From the NCBI GenBank assembly GCA_964501655.1, contig CAZCTN010000013.1, positions 8,200 through 72,199 of the forward strand: a stretch of DNA of 64,000 nucleotides. The letters run 5' to 3'. A program made the position numbers and the translations under genes. Of the stretch, positions 1-8,466 are shown piece by piece. Under the pieces are notes generated by a model that saw nothing but the letters and a program-made list of their open reading frames with translations, made no database searches and had not been told where the DNA came from. This stretch comes from JAAYJK01 sp964501655 (GTDB lineage: Bacteria > Bacillota > Syntrophomonadia > Syntrophomonadales > Syntrophomonadaceae). The stretch's first letter is position 1, and each line of letters begins with the position of its first letter.

Positions 1-102
1 ACTTTTCAATAATCTGCCTTTTTAGACTTATTTAGTATTAATCCAAATTTACCCTTTTAGTCCGATTGTCCCATGGGGCAGGCAACTTTGGCAGATAATA
101 GA

Positions 103-138
103 AAACCGGCTCCAGCGAGATGCAGCAGAGCCGGCAAC
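103..138 (-). terminator. Intrinsic terminator of the hydrolase gene
   Basis: Stem CCGGCTC (106-112) pairs with GAGCCGG (128-134). Read on the minus strand it is followed by a T-rich tract (TTTTC). It lies 20 bases past the stop of the minus-strand hydrolase. Confidence 0.75.
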
Positions 139-154
139 AAAATTAGGAATACAG

Positions 155-820
155 TTAATGACTGTACCAGGCTTTTAATTGCTTTACAATGATATCCAAT
201 GTTTCCCGATACAGGATAATATCGTGGTGCATAGCCCCGAGAATTTCTGCCACCGGCACCTCGCTTTCCTCAATTTGCTTACAGCTTTGGATAATTTCAG
301 GGAAATCCTTGCTGCCAATTATCACCAATGCCGGTTGAGCTGGATGCCATTGTGGCAGCCGACGGAAATCATCTGGAAAGCAAGCAACAGAATTGTGCAT
401 AACCCTCCCACTTCGAGTCCTCTCTAACATAGTCCTGACCGATTTTCCAATTTCGACAGGCAGAGGAGGTGATATCCCAATGGCAAAGTCAGATGAACTG
501 GTTAGTGCTAAACGGCCGCCCAAGGAATGTCCTATGGCAGTGACCTTTCCAAAACAGCGGCAGTACTCAAGGGCTGCTTCAACTTCGGTTACAATGTGGT
601 TATCTAGATTTCTAGAGCTTTCACCATGTCCACTCAAGTCAATCAAACATACGGCAAAGCCACATTCTGCAATTCTCCAGGCCAATCCCAGTAATTCTTC
701 TTTACACCCTCCGTAACCATGAAGCAACAAAACTCCGCCTTTCCTTTCTTGTGGAACAATTTGGACTGCTGGGATAGCATGCCCCTTAATTTTAATATGA
801 GAATTTCTTTCAATTTTCAT
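155..820 (-). CDS. Alpha/beta-fold hydrolase (serine esterase-like)
   Basis: A 221-residue single-domain alpha/beta hydrolase, probably cytoplasmic (no signal peptide). The oxyanion-type HGYGG motif is at about residues 34-38 and the nucleophile elbow GHSLGG at 97-102, with Ser99 as nucleophile. Asp172 in a GSKD motif and His198/199 near the C-terminus complete a plausible triad. The start is taken at 820 because a GGGAGG site lies five bases upstream; ten more codons are open but have no ribosome site. The gene stands alone with its own terminator. The substrate cannot be read from sequence; carboxylesterase or acyl hydrolase is the safest description. Confidence 0.85.
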   Translation of the reverse strand: MKIERNSHIKIKGHAIPAVQIVPQERKGGVLLLHGYGGCKEELLGLAWRIAECGFAVCLIDLSGHGESSRNLDNHIVTEVEAALEYCRCFGKVTAIGHSLGGRLALTSSSDFAIGISPPLPVEIGKSVRTMLERTRSGRVMHNSVACFPDDFRRLPQWHPAQPALVIIGSKDFPEIIQSCKQIEESEVPVAEILGAMHHDIILYRETLDIIVKQLKAWYSH

Positions 821-1015
821 AGTAACCTCCCAATAATTGTGATAATGCATTTAATAAACGCAATCTATAAAGTAGTATAGGAACATAGAAGGTAACAAGC
901 TAAATCCCAGCTTGATTTAAATTTCCGTTTTAAGTTGATCCCCGACCCTCGCTGACTGAGCCTTAGCTGCAGATTTTTAAGAAAATAAGTCTCGTTCAGT
1001 TCGGTGAAGATTTTC

Positions 1016-2710
1016 TTAGGCCAAGCCTACAAATCTAAGAACATCCATATTTTGTTTTAATTTCTGTTTAACTTTCTTCAATTCCCTTGTTTTGGCTTTT
1101 TCCAGCTCCATAGTGCGAAGGGCTTTGCGGTCCAGCTTTTGCACCGAAGTACGGGGAAGCTCATCAATAAATTCTACTATTGTGGGTACTTTATAAGCAG
1201 TTAGATATTCATGACAGAACAATTTTACCTCATCTTCTGTCATTTCTTCGCCCGGCTTAAGCACCACAAACGCCTTAACCGTCTCCCCGCGCTTAGGATC
1301 CGGCACTCCAATTACCCCTGCTTCCAAAATCTTTGGATGGCTGCAAAGCACCCTATCCACTTCAACACTATACACATTGAATCCGCTGCACAGGATCATA
1401 TCCTTTTTCCTATCAACAATAAAAATAAAACCATCCTTATCCATATATCCGATGTCACCAGAGTGCCACCATCCATCTCTAAACGCCACAGCTGTTTCTC
1501 GTGGATTTTGCCAGTATCCCTTTACCACCTGGGGTCCCTTAAAACATAATTCTCCCGTCTCACCAGGAGGCAGAATTTTCGTGCCGGTTTCAGCATCAAC
1601 CACCTTAAAATCGATATTGGGGTAGGGTATGCCAATACTTCCCACTTTTCGTTTTCTAATGGGATTGCTGGCTACCGCATTTGATGTCTCGGAAGCACCA
1701 TATCCTTCAATAATAGGTACTCCAACTATTTTTTCAAAGGCCTCCATTTCATTAACCGGTATGGGAGCTGCCCCACAAGCTATCTGCTGCAGCTTAGTCG
1801 CCTTGGACCCAGCTAAGCCTGGATGGCGTGTTAATGCACTGATTAAAGGCGGAACTGCTGCCCAAACATTCGGCTCATGCCGGTTAATAGCTTCTAGTAT
1901 TTTATCTGGCGTACATTGAGGAACAATAATGATGCTGCCGCCAACATAAATATTGGTGTTTATTGAGGTGTGAAAGCCGTAGATATGATATAACGGAATA
2001 GAATTCAATACTCTGTAGTTAGTTATATCGGTAAAATACTTGCACATCTGCATCCACCCTGATGCAATTGCTATCTCGTTAGAGTTGGTAATACAGCAAC
2101 CTTTGGAAACACCGGTAGTACCTCCGGTATATATTATTAACACTATATCTTCCACCGAGATATCTATTTCCGGTTCAATAGCCTCACCAAGTCCTAGAAA
2201 TTGATTATAATCGTATACGCCCTCATTGTCTGGGAGAATACCGCTATGACTTCTTGAGATAATAATCGCCTGCTTAAGAGAGTCATGTTTTTCCCTTAAT
2301 ATTTCCAGAGTATATTCACACATCCGATCATAACAAAATACCGTTTCAGCACCACTGTCAGCATACTGGTATGATAATTCTCTTTTAGTATAGTTCGGAT
2401 TAGTTGGAACTATGATAGCTCCTATTTTCCAGCATGCTTGTACGATCACAACAAACTCAGAAATATTAGGAAGAGTTATTGCTACCCGATCCCCTTTCTT
2501 AACCCCAATCTTTAACATTGCATTGGCCAGTCGACAGGCCATGGAATTAACTTCTTGATAAGTTAGGGTGCGATCCGAATAATAAATGTACGGTTTATCA
2601 GGCTGTTTCTCAACCCAGGCCTTATATTGATCCTTAAGCGGTATTTGCACGTATTCTGGTTGAAGTATAATGCCCGGGTCATAATGCTTATGCCATGGCT
2701 TTCCTTTCAT
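1016..2710 (-). CDS. Medium/long-chain acyl-CoA synthetase (AMP-forming)
   Basis: 564-residue member of the ANL adenylating superfamily. It activates a carboxylic acid with ATP to acyl-AMP and then acyl-CoA. Motifs appear in order: P-loop YTGGTTGVSKG (about 194-204), EGYGASET (335-342), GWWHSGDIG (413-421), the hinge region VDRKKDMI, and the C-terminal catalytic lysine in PRTSVQKLDRK (about 519-529). The start at 2710 has AAAGGGGGAAG upstream; 22 further codons are open without a ribosome site. A sigma-54 promoter lies about 185 bases upstream. The gene diverges from an acyl-CoA dehydrogenase under a matching promoter, which suggests fatty-acid activation for beta-oxidation. Chain length is unknown. 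Confidence 0.92.
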   Translation of the reverse strand: MKGKPWHKHYDPGIILQPEYVQIPLKDQYKAWVEKQPDKPYIYYSDRTLTYQEVNSMACRLANAMLKIGVKKGDRVAITLPNISEFVVIVQACWKIGAIIVPTNPNYTKRELSYQYADSGAETVFCYDRMCEYTLEILREKHDSLKQAIIISRSHSGILPDNEGVYDYNQFLGLGEAIEPEIDISVEDIVLIIYTGGTTGVSKGCCITNSNEIAIASGWMQMCKYFTDITNYRVLNSIPLYHIYGFHTSINTNIYVGGSIIIVPQCTPDKILEAINRHEPNVWAAVPPLISALTRHPGLAGSKATKLQQIACGAAPIPVNEMEAFEKIVGVPIIEGYGASETSNAVASNPIRKRKVGSIGIPYPNIDFKVVDAETGTKILPPGETGELCFKGPQVVKGYWQNPRETAVAFRDGWWHSGDIGYMDKDGFIFIVDRKKDMILCSGFNVYSVEVDRVLCSHPKILEAGVIGVPDPKRGETVKAFVVLKPGEEMTEDEVKLFCHEYLTAYKVPTIVEFIDELPRTSVQKLDRKALRTMELEKAKTRELKKVKQKLKQNMDVLRFVGLA

Positions 2711-2879
2711 GATTAGACTTCCCCCTTTATCATAATCCCATCTTAAATTCCATCTAAAAACCAGCCATTCTGGCATCCCGCGCTTATGGACAGCTGCTGC
2801 TTAGTTTTAATAAAAGCAATCTAATCCCCTCCATTCCTAGAAATTAACCGCTGCATTATAATTGCATTTTTATTTAAAT

Positions 2880-2895
2880 AGCAAGTTTCGTGCCA
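2880..2895 (-). promoter_or_regulatory. Sigma-54 (-24/-12) promoter for the acyl-CoA synthetase
   Basis: Read on the minus strand the sequence is TGGCACG-AAAC-TTGCT, an exact match to the consensus TGGCACG-N4-TTGCW with GG and GC ten bases apart. The predicted transcript start is near 2870, giving a leader of about 160 nt to the start at 2710. Confidence 0.85.
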
Positions 2896-3027
2896 ACCCC
2901 TTGAAAATGGGAAACATCCACATTACCTGTTTGCCATTATTTGTATGGCGAAAAAGTTCTGCTATTTATAATAGCCTCACTATTGAATATACCCGCCTTC
3001 CAATTGAGTAGCCAAAGAAAGAAAATA

Positions 3028-3075
3028 TTTTGCCGCTTGGAGAAAAACTTGCTCATTTCCATCCAAGCGGCAAAA
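3028..3075. repeat. 14-bp inverted repeat between divergent sigma-54 promoters (likely activator site)
   Basis: TTTTGCCGCTTGGA (3028-3041) is perfectly repeated in inverse as TCCAAGCGGCAAAA (3062-3075), with 20 bases between. It lies about 55-90 bp upstream of the plus-strand -24 element and about 130 bp upstream of the minus-strand one. Those distances suit an enhancer-type site for the sigma-54 activator encoded at 4742-6187. The binding role is inference. A hairpin terminator is less likely, because the site lies upstream of both start points and lacks a T-tract. Confidence 0.65.
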
Positions 3076-3117
3076 ACCAACAGCCAATTTTTAGCGTTTA
3101 ACGACGTTCACCCTCAG

Positions 3118-3133
3118 TGGCATGTAATTTGCA
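3118..3133 (+). promoter_or_regulatory. Sigma-54 (-24/-12) promoter for the acyl-CoA dehydrogenase
   Basis: TGGCATG-TAAT-TTGCA matches the sigma-54 consensus with one permitted pyrimidine change and the exact GG-N10-GC spacing. The predicted start is near 3145, about 97 nt before the ATG at 3242. Confidence 0.83.
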
Positions 3134-3241
3134 TTAGAGTTATGTGTATACGTTTAATGGCTTTTCTTGGTAATTAATTTTCCTTAAGGATGTTCTTGAT
3201 TTAAGCTTTGTAAAATATCAATCGAATGGAGCTGAATATGA

Positions 3242-4396
3242 ATGGATTTTATCTTAACCAAGGAACAACTGCTGCTTCAGAAGGGTGCTAGGGAAATAGC
3301 TGATGCGTATATCGCTCCGTTAGCCAGGCAGATTGACCAGGAAAACCGGGTCCCGGAAGAAATCATGTCTATGCTGGCTGAATTGGGTTATTTTGGATTA
3401 ATCTTTCCGGAATATCTGGGAGGTGCTGAAGCCGGTTATGATGGTTATGTGCTGGTTCAGGAACAGATTACCCGAAAATCAGGTGGTTTGGGAGTGGTTT
3501 TGGGCGCTAACAGCTTAGGACTAGGCGCCATAAATAGCTTTGGAACTCCAGAACAAAAGGAAAAATATATTATACCAACTCTCAGCCGGGAAAACCGCGG
3601 CCGACACATTGCTTCATTTGCATTTACCGAACCCGGCACCGGATCAGACCCCAAACAGCTTACCACCTTCGCGGTCCGGGACGACAACAGCTATGTATTA
3701 AACGGAACCAAAAGATTTATATCTATGGCTGATTATCCTGGACCAATTGTAGTGTTTGCCAGGGAACGGGATAATAACGAAGCCGTCAGCGCTTTCATCG
3801 TAGACAAATACTGTCCAGGTTATTCGGTATCGGAGCCCTGGGAGAAAATTGGCTATCATGGTGCATCGTTGGTAGATGTTTACTTGAAAGACGTCAGAAT
3901 TCCCCTGAATAATAGGCTAGGCGAGTCCGGGCAAGGCTTCGATATACTATTGCTTGGCATAGCCCTGGGCAAGGTTACAACCAGCACCATAGCCCTAGGG
4001 GGCATCCTGGGTGCATACGAAGAAGCATTGCAGTATGCCCGGGGAAAACTTCACCGGGGAAAACCGATATCGAAATTTCAATCGATCCAACTTAAAATAG
4101 CAGATTTACATGTAAAATACGAAACTTGTCGCTGGCTTTGTTACCGTTTAGCCCAGCTGGCTAACAATATCAATGATACACGTCAATTTTCTTTCGAAGC
4201 AGCCGTAGCCAAGTGCTATTGCGGAGATACAGTGGTGGAAGCGGCTAAATTGGCCTGTGATATTCATGGTTCCTATGGGGTAATTAAGGATTATGCAATA
4301 GAACGCATTTATAGAGATGCTATAATCGGCCCTGAAATCGAAGGGGTATCAGATATCCAACGAATAATTATAGCTGGTAATATTCTTAATTATTAA
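3242..4396 (+). CDS. Acyl-CoA dehydrogenase
   Basis: 384-residue FAD-dependent acyl-CoA dehydrogenase catalysing the first, alpha-beta desaturating step of beta-oxidation, with electrons passed to electron-transfer flavoprotein. The flavin/substrate motif FAFTEPGTGSDP is at about 126-137. The C-terminal region IEGVSDIQR holds the expected catalytic glutamate, Glu367. The start is fixed by GGAG ten bases upstream; an overlapping ATG four bases earlier is out of frame. It shares divergent sigma-54 control with the acyl-CoA synthetase and precedes the activator gene, so the two enzymes probably act on the same acid. This copy is more divergent from the other two paralogues here than they are from each other (IEGVSD instead of EGTSE or EGVNE). 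Confidence 0.92.
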   Translation: MDFILTKEQLLLQKGAREIADAYIAPLARQIDQENRVPEEIMSMLAELGYFGLIFPEYLGGAEAGYDGYVLVQEQITRKSGGLGVVLGANSLGLGAINSFGTPEQKEKYIIPTLSRENRGRHIASFAFTEPGTGSDPKQLTTFAVRDDNSYVLNGTKRFISMADYPGPIVVFARERDNNEAVSAFIVDKYCPGYSVSEPWEKIGYHGASLVDVYLKDVRIPLNNRLGESGQGFDILLLGIALGKVTTSTIALGGILGAYEEALQYARGKLHRGKPISKFQSIQLKIADLHVKYETCRWLCYRLAQLANNINDTRQFSFEAAVAKCYCGDTVVEAAKLACDIHGSYGVIKDYAIERIYRDAIIGPEIEGVSDIQRIIIAGNILNY

Positions 4397-4741
4397 ATGC
4401 GATCTGATCGTCAGAATAATGTGGTGCAGCAAAGCTACCTTTTCTCGTTTCAGGTCAAGTACCTATTTCCACTTCATGCTTCGCATATTTCTTGTTTATT
4501 GAGTTATAATAGTAGAAACAGTCGTTTTTTGTATTTGGTGCGAATTTTCCAATACCTATCTAAAACGCGACAGCTATAATGTCACTAAATCACGAAAGGT
4601 TTTTTATATAGGATACCGAATATTAATCTGAGGTTTGGTTAGGAAGGCAGGCAATATCTTGTAGTATTATACAAAATCCGGCCTTAATACAAAATATATC
4701 ATTTGTTTTGAATAGTACAGGAGTAGGGGGGGAAACTATCC
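4397..4741 (+). other. Intergenic stretch before the sigma-54 activator
   Basis: 345 bases with no convincing gene. A TATAAT at 4575-4580 could be a -10 element for the activator gene but has no good -35 partner. A 60-codon open frame at the left end is AT-rich noise without a ribosome site. Confidence 0.5.
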
Positions 4742-6187
4742 ATGCTATCCAAGCTTAAATTCGTCGTTCCACCGGGACATACTATCATGGAAATTATTGA
4801 AGACATTGTTGATGATCCTAACCACGCCACTGTTGTAATAGATCAAACCGGCAGGGTGATATTTTGCAATAAAACCTATCTCAGGCAGCTGTCTTTTCTG
4901 CCCCAAAATGTGTTAGGAAAACACATTGATGATCTATATCCATCTAATCGCATGAGCCATGTGCTAAAAACAGGTATTCCCCAAAAATACTACGTCTTTA
5001 CTGTTAACGGATCTGACTTCATTGCTTCTTCTTATCCGATTTTTAAAGATGGCAAGGTGGTAGGTGTTATTGGTCGAAGTCTATTTCTTACCGTGGAAGA
5101 TGCCGTTGATTTCTGTAAAATGATGGCTAACATTCAGGCACAGGTCAAAGAATTAAGGGAAACGGAACAGACCTTCAAGAGTAAGAGATATGATTTTAAT
5201 AAATTAATCGGTTATAGCCCTATCTTCAAAAAAGCAAAGACATTGGCCAAGCAAATAGCCCAGAATAATACTACCGTGTTGATTACCGGCGAGAGTGGTA
5301 CCGGAAAGGATGTCTTCGCCAAGGCAATTCATTATGATGGCATTCGTAAAAATGGCCCTTTTATTCGAGTAAACTGCGCCGCTATCCCTGAGCAGCTTTT
5401 GGAATCAGAACTATTCGGGTATAACGAAGGAACTTTTACCGGCGCCCTTAAGGGAGGCAAAAGAGGTAAATTCGAGCTTGCCAATGGAGGCACCATATTT
5501 TTGGATGAAATAGGAGAAATGCCGCTTTCCATGCAGGCCAAATTACTGGTGGTACTGCAGGATAAAGAAATTGAGCCTTTAGGACACCAATCCGAACATC
5601 CCAAAAAGGTGGATGTAAGAATCATCGCAGCTACAAATCAAAACCTGCAGAAAATGGTATCAGAAGGTTCTTTTCGCCAGGATCTCTTTTATCGGCTTAA
5701 CGTAATAAACCTGCATCTCCCGCCGCTGCGGCACCGGAAAGAAGATATCCTGCCTTTGGGAAAATATATCCTTAACGTAATAGCATCCAGGCATAGTTTG
5801 CAGGTCACAAGGTGCGAACCCGAGACAGAAAAGATTATGAACCAGTATGATTGGCCCGGAAATGTGAGAGAACTGGAGAATTGCATAGAAAGCGCCTTAT
5901 GGATGGCCAGCTTGGAAGGACAGACAACGATTGGGCCCAAATATATGCGAGAGGTGTTCAGCAAGTATATCGCCAACCCAATGTTCCAGCATCCCGGCTC
6001 TATAATTCCCATCACCCAAGGCAGCCAACTTCCCACCATGAAAGATTATATAAACCTGTGTGAAAAAAGGCTGCTGGAGGAAGTACTCAAAACTACCAGT
6101 GGTGATAAGAACGCTGCATCCAAGATTCTGGATCTGCATATTTCTGCTTTATATAAGAAGATCAATAAATATGGTTTAACAATGTAG
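4742..6187 (+). CDS. Sigma-54-dependent transcriptional activator (PAS-AAA+-Fis HTH)
   Basis: 481-residue enhancer-binding protein. An N-terminal PAS sensor domain spans about 16-115. The AAA+ domain has Walker A GESGTGKD (183-190), the sigma-54 contact loop GTFTGA (230-235, a common variant of GAFTGA) and Walker B GTIFLDEIGEM (about 250-260). A Fis-type helix-turn-helix follows at about 445-480. The ribosome site is a long AGGGGGGG run. It has no receiver domain, so the signal is probably a ligand at the PAS domain, possibly an acyl compound. It immediately follows the acyl-CoA dehydrogenase and is the obvious regulator of the two sigma-54 promoters at 2.9-3.1 kb. Confidence 0.93.
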   Translation: MLSKLKFVVPPGHTIMEIIEDIVDDPNHATVVIDQTGRVIFCNKTYLRQLSFLPQNVLGKHIDDLYPSNRMSHVLKTGIPQKYYVFTVNGSDFIASSYPIFKDGKVVGVIGRSLFLTVEDAVDFCKMMANIQAQVKELRETEQTFKSKRYDFNKLIGYSPIFKKAKTLAKQIAQNNTTVLITGESGTGKDVFAKAIHYDGIRKNGPFIRVNCAAIPEQLLESELFGYNEGTFTGALKGGKRGKFELANGGTIFLDEIGEMPLSMQAKLLVVLQDKEIEPLGHQSEHPKKVDVRIIAATNQNLQKMVSEGSFRQDLFYRLNVINLHLPPLRHRKEDILPLGKYILNVIASRHSLQVTRCEPETEKIMNQYDWPGNVRELENCIESALWMASLEGQTTIGPKYMREVFSKYIANPMFQHPGSIIPITQGSQLPTMKDYINLCEKRLLEEVLKTTSGDKNAASKILDLHISALYKKINKYGLTM

Positions 6188-6573
6188 CACAGGATGATAC
6201 TAAGAGCAATAACCCCCAAGCTTCCGATGCTGGCATTTATTTGTCCAAAGTCCTCCGGGACGCTTTGGAAGAACTATATCAGTAGCATTCCCCAGTTCCC
6301 TTCATATCTAGTGAATTAACAAATGCTTCAATTACCCTTACTGGATTATCAGTTGCAGTTTCGGTGGTAATTGAACTGTTAGGGGGACTGACGGGGTTAT
6401 TGACAACATTTCTATAGTTCAGGTAGGTATTAACTGAAGGATCAATGATATAAATTGAATACCCTGCAGCGAATAACCTTCTTTCTGTAGAAGATAACAG
6501 ACACCAACAGTGGAGTCCCAATGCAGGGTGAATTTATAATTGCAGTTAATTAATCTTCAGCTGGGCTTTTGCA
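6188..6573. other. Intergenic stretch, nothing recognised
   Basis: 386 bases between the activator and the converging ABC exporter. An 80-codon minus-strand frame (6279-6521) has no ribosome site or recognisable motif and is probably not a gene. No strong terminator is visible. Confidence 0.4.
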
Positions 6574-8466
6574 CTATTCCAACTCCAGCATACCAGTGTA
6601 AAGCTGATAGTACTTGCCATCTTGTGCTATCAATTCCTCATGAGTGCCGCGTTCTATGATTCTGCCCTGTTCCAGAACCATAATAGCCTGGGCGTTCTGC
6701 ACCGTGGATAAGCGATGAGCGATGATGAATACCGTACGCCCTTCCATTAGGGTATCCATTCCCCTTTGTACAATAGCCTCGGTTCTGGTGTCGATGCTGG
6801 ATGTAGCTTCGTCCAGAACCATCACCGGGGCATCTGCAATCTCAGCCCGGGCGATGGATAAAAGCTGTCTTTGGCCCTGGGAAAGCCCCGAACCGTCTCC
6901 TGACAATACAGTATCATATTGGTCAGGCAGCATAGCTATAAATCCGTGGGCATTGGCTCGCCGGGCTGCCAGGCAGACTTCTGCATCATCCGCGTCCAGC
7001 CTGCCGTAACGGATGTTCTCCTTTACGGTTCCGGTGAACAGTACCGTATCCTGCAGCACTATTCCCAGAGAACGGCGCAGATCATGCTTTTTTATCTTTT
7101 TAATATCTATCCCATCATAGAGGATTTGGCCGTCATCAATATCATAAAAGCGGTTGATCAAATTTGTGATGGTGGTTTTTCCTGCCCCGGTAGATCCCAC
7201 AAAAGCAATCTTCTGTCCGGGCTTGGCATAGAGGCTTATGTCATGCAATACCTGCTTTTCACCATCATAACTGAAATCCACGTTATGGAAACGAATATCC
7301 CCCAGCAACTGGGTATAGGTGATATTTCCGTCCCAATCAGGCTGTTTCCAGGCCCAAATCCCGGTTTTTTCTGACGCCTCCACTAATTTGTTTCCCTGGA
7401 GTTCAGCATGTACCAAGGTTACATTACCATTATCCGTCTCGGTTTCCTCATCCATCAGCTCAAAAATGCGTTCAGCGCCTGCCAGGGCCATGACCACGGA
7501 ATTTATCTGCATGGATATTTGGCTGACGGGCATAACGAAAGTCCGGCTCAACTGCAAAAAGCTGGCAATGGCTCCCAGGGTAAGCCCCCCCATTCCTGCC
7601 ACGGCCAAGGCTCCGCCGATTATAGCAATCAAAACATACTGCAGGTTGCCCATGTTGATCATTATCGGTCCGAGAATGTTGGCCCAGCGATTGGCTTGAA
7701 CGGCATTCAGAGCAAGCTCTTCATTCAGCCGGTCAAAACCCTTTTTCACTTGTTCCTCATTGCCAAATACTTTGATTACTTTCTGCCCGTTTATCATTTC
7801 TTCAATGTATCCATTGGTTAGACCCAGGGATTCTTGTTGTTGGGCAAAATACCGGGCGCTCTTCCCCGCCACCTTCCGGGTAACAGTGAACATCAGCAGC
7901 ATGGTCAGAATCACCACCAGGGTCAGATATAGGCTGACCGCCAGCATAGCGCAGAATACCGCTAGAATAGTAACCGCCGAGGCAACCATCTGGGGCAGGC
8001 TCTGGGCAATCATCTGCCGCAGGGTATCGGTATCATTGGTATAGCGGCTCATGATGTCCCCAAAAGTATGAGTATCGAAATATCTTACCGGCAGGCTCTG
8101 CATATGGGCAAACATCCGGTCTCGTATATCCTTCAATACACTTTGGGCAATAACCACCATAAAGCGATTATATACCAGGGCCGCGGTTACCCCGATCAAA
8201 TAGATGACGGCCATCATTAATACCGCTTGCGCCAAACCGCTGAAAACCGGGTTGCTCACCTGGGATAGGGGTTTGATATAATCATCGATTAGTACCTGCA
8301 GGAACAGGGAACCAGCCACACTGGCAGCGGTACTAAGCAAAATACAGACCATTACCAGGAGCAATTGCACCTTGTGTCGGGGGCCAATATATGACAACAG
8401 CCTTTTAATGGTTTTCCCCCGGGCGCGGGGCTTCACCATGGACGGCTGGGGTCTATGCGGCATCAT
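6574..8466 (-). CDS. Heterodimeric ABC exporter, subunit with consensus ATP site residues
   Basis: About 630 residues: six-helix exporter membrane domain (first ~320), then an ATPase domain. It has Walker A GSTGAGKTT, Q-loop LQDTVLF, Walker B VMVLDEATSSID with catalytic Glu, and the switch histidine in IIAHR. The ABC signature is the altered LSQGQ. An insertion of about 40 residues lies between the membrane and ATPase domains. An ATG at 8466 sits eight bases after AAGGGGGGG; a GTG at 8475 abuts that site too closely. It overlaps the end of the upstream partner gene, so the two are translationally coupled. The family exports drugs, lipids or peptides across the cytoplasmic membrane; the substrate is unknown. 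Confidence 0.92.
   Translation of the reverse strand: MMPHRPQPSMVKPRARGKTIKRLLSYIGPRHKVQLLLVMVCILLSTAASVAGSLFLQVLIDDYIKPLSQVSNPVFSGLAQAVLMMAVIYLIGVTAALVYNRFMVVIAQSVLKDIRDRMFAHMQSLPVRYFDTHTFGDIMSRYTNDTDTLRQMIAQSLPQMVASAVTILAVFCAMLAVSLYLTLVVILTMLLMFTVTRKVAGKSARYFAQQQESLGLTNGYIEEMINGQKVIKVFGNEEQVKKGFDRLNEELALNAVQANRWANILGPIMINMGNLQYVLIAIIGGALAVAGMGGLTLGAIASFLQLSRTFVMPVSQISMQINSVVMALAGAERIFELMDEETETDNGNVTLVHAELQGNKLVEASEKTGIWAWKQPDWDGNITYTQLLGDIRFHNVDFSYDGEKQVLHDISLYAKPGQKIAFVGSTGAGKTTITNLINRFYDIDDGQILYDGIDIKKIKKHDLRRSLGIVLQDTVLFTGTVKENIRYGRLDADDAEVCLAARRANAHGFIAMLPDQYDTVLSGDGSGLSQGQRQLLSIARAEIADAPVMVLDEATSSIDTRTEAIVQRGMDTLMEGRTVFIIAHRLSTVQNAQAIMVLEQGRIIERGTHEELIAQDGKYYQLYTGMLELE

Noticed and set aside
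3028..3075. Reading the 14-bp inverted repeat as a terminator
   Set aside because: It lies upstream of both divergent promoters and has no T-tract on either side.
4397..4579. 60-codon plus-strand frame after the first acyl-CoA dehydrogenase
   Set aside because: It begins directly at the previous stop without a ribosome site and reads as AT-rich noise.
6279..6521. 80-codon minus-strand frame between the activator and the ABC exporter
   Set aside because: No ribosome site, unusual composition and no recognisable motif.
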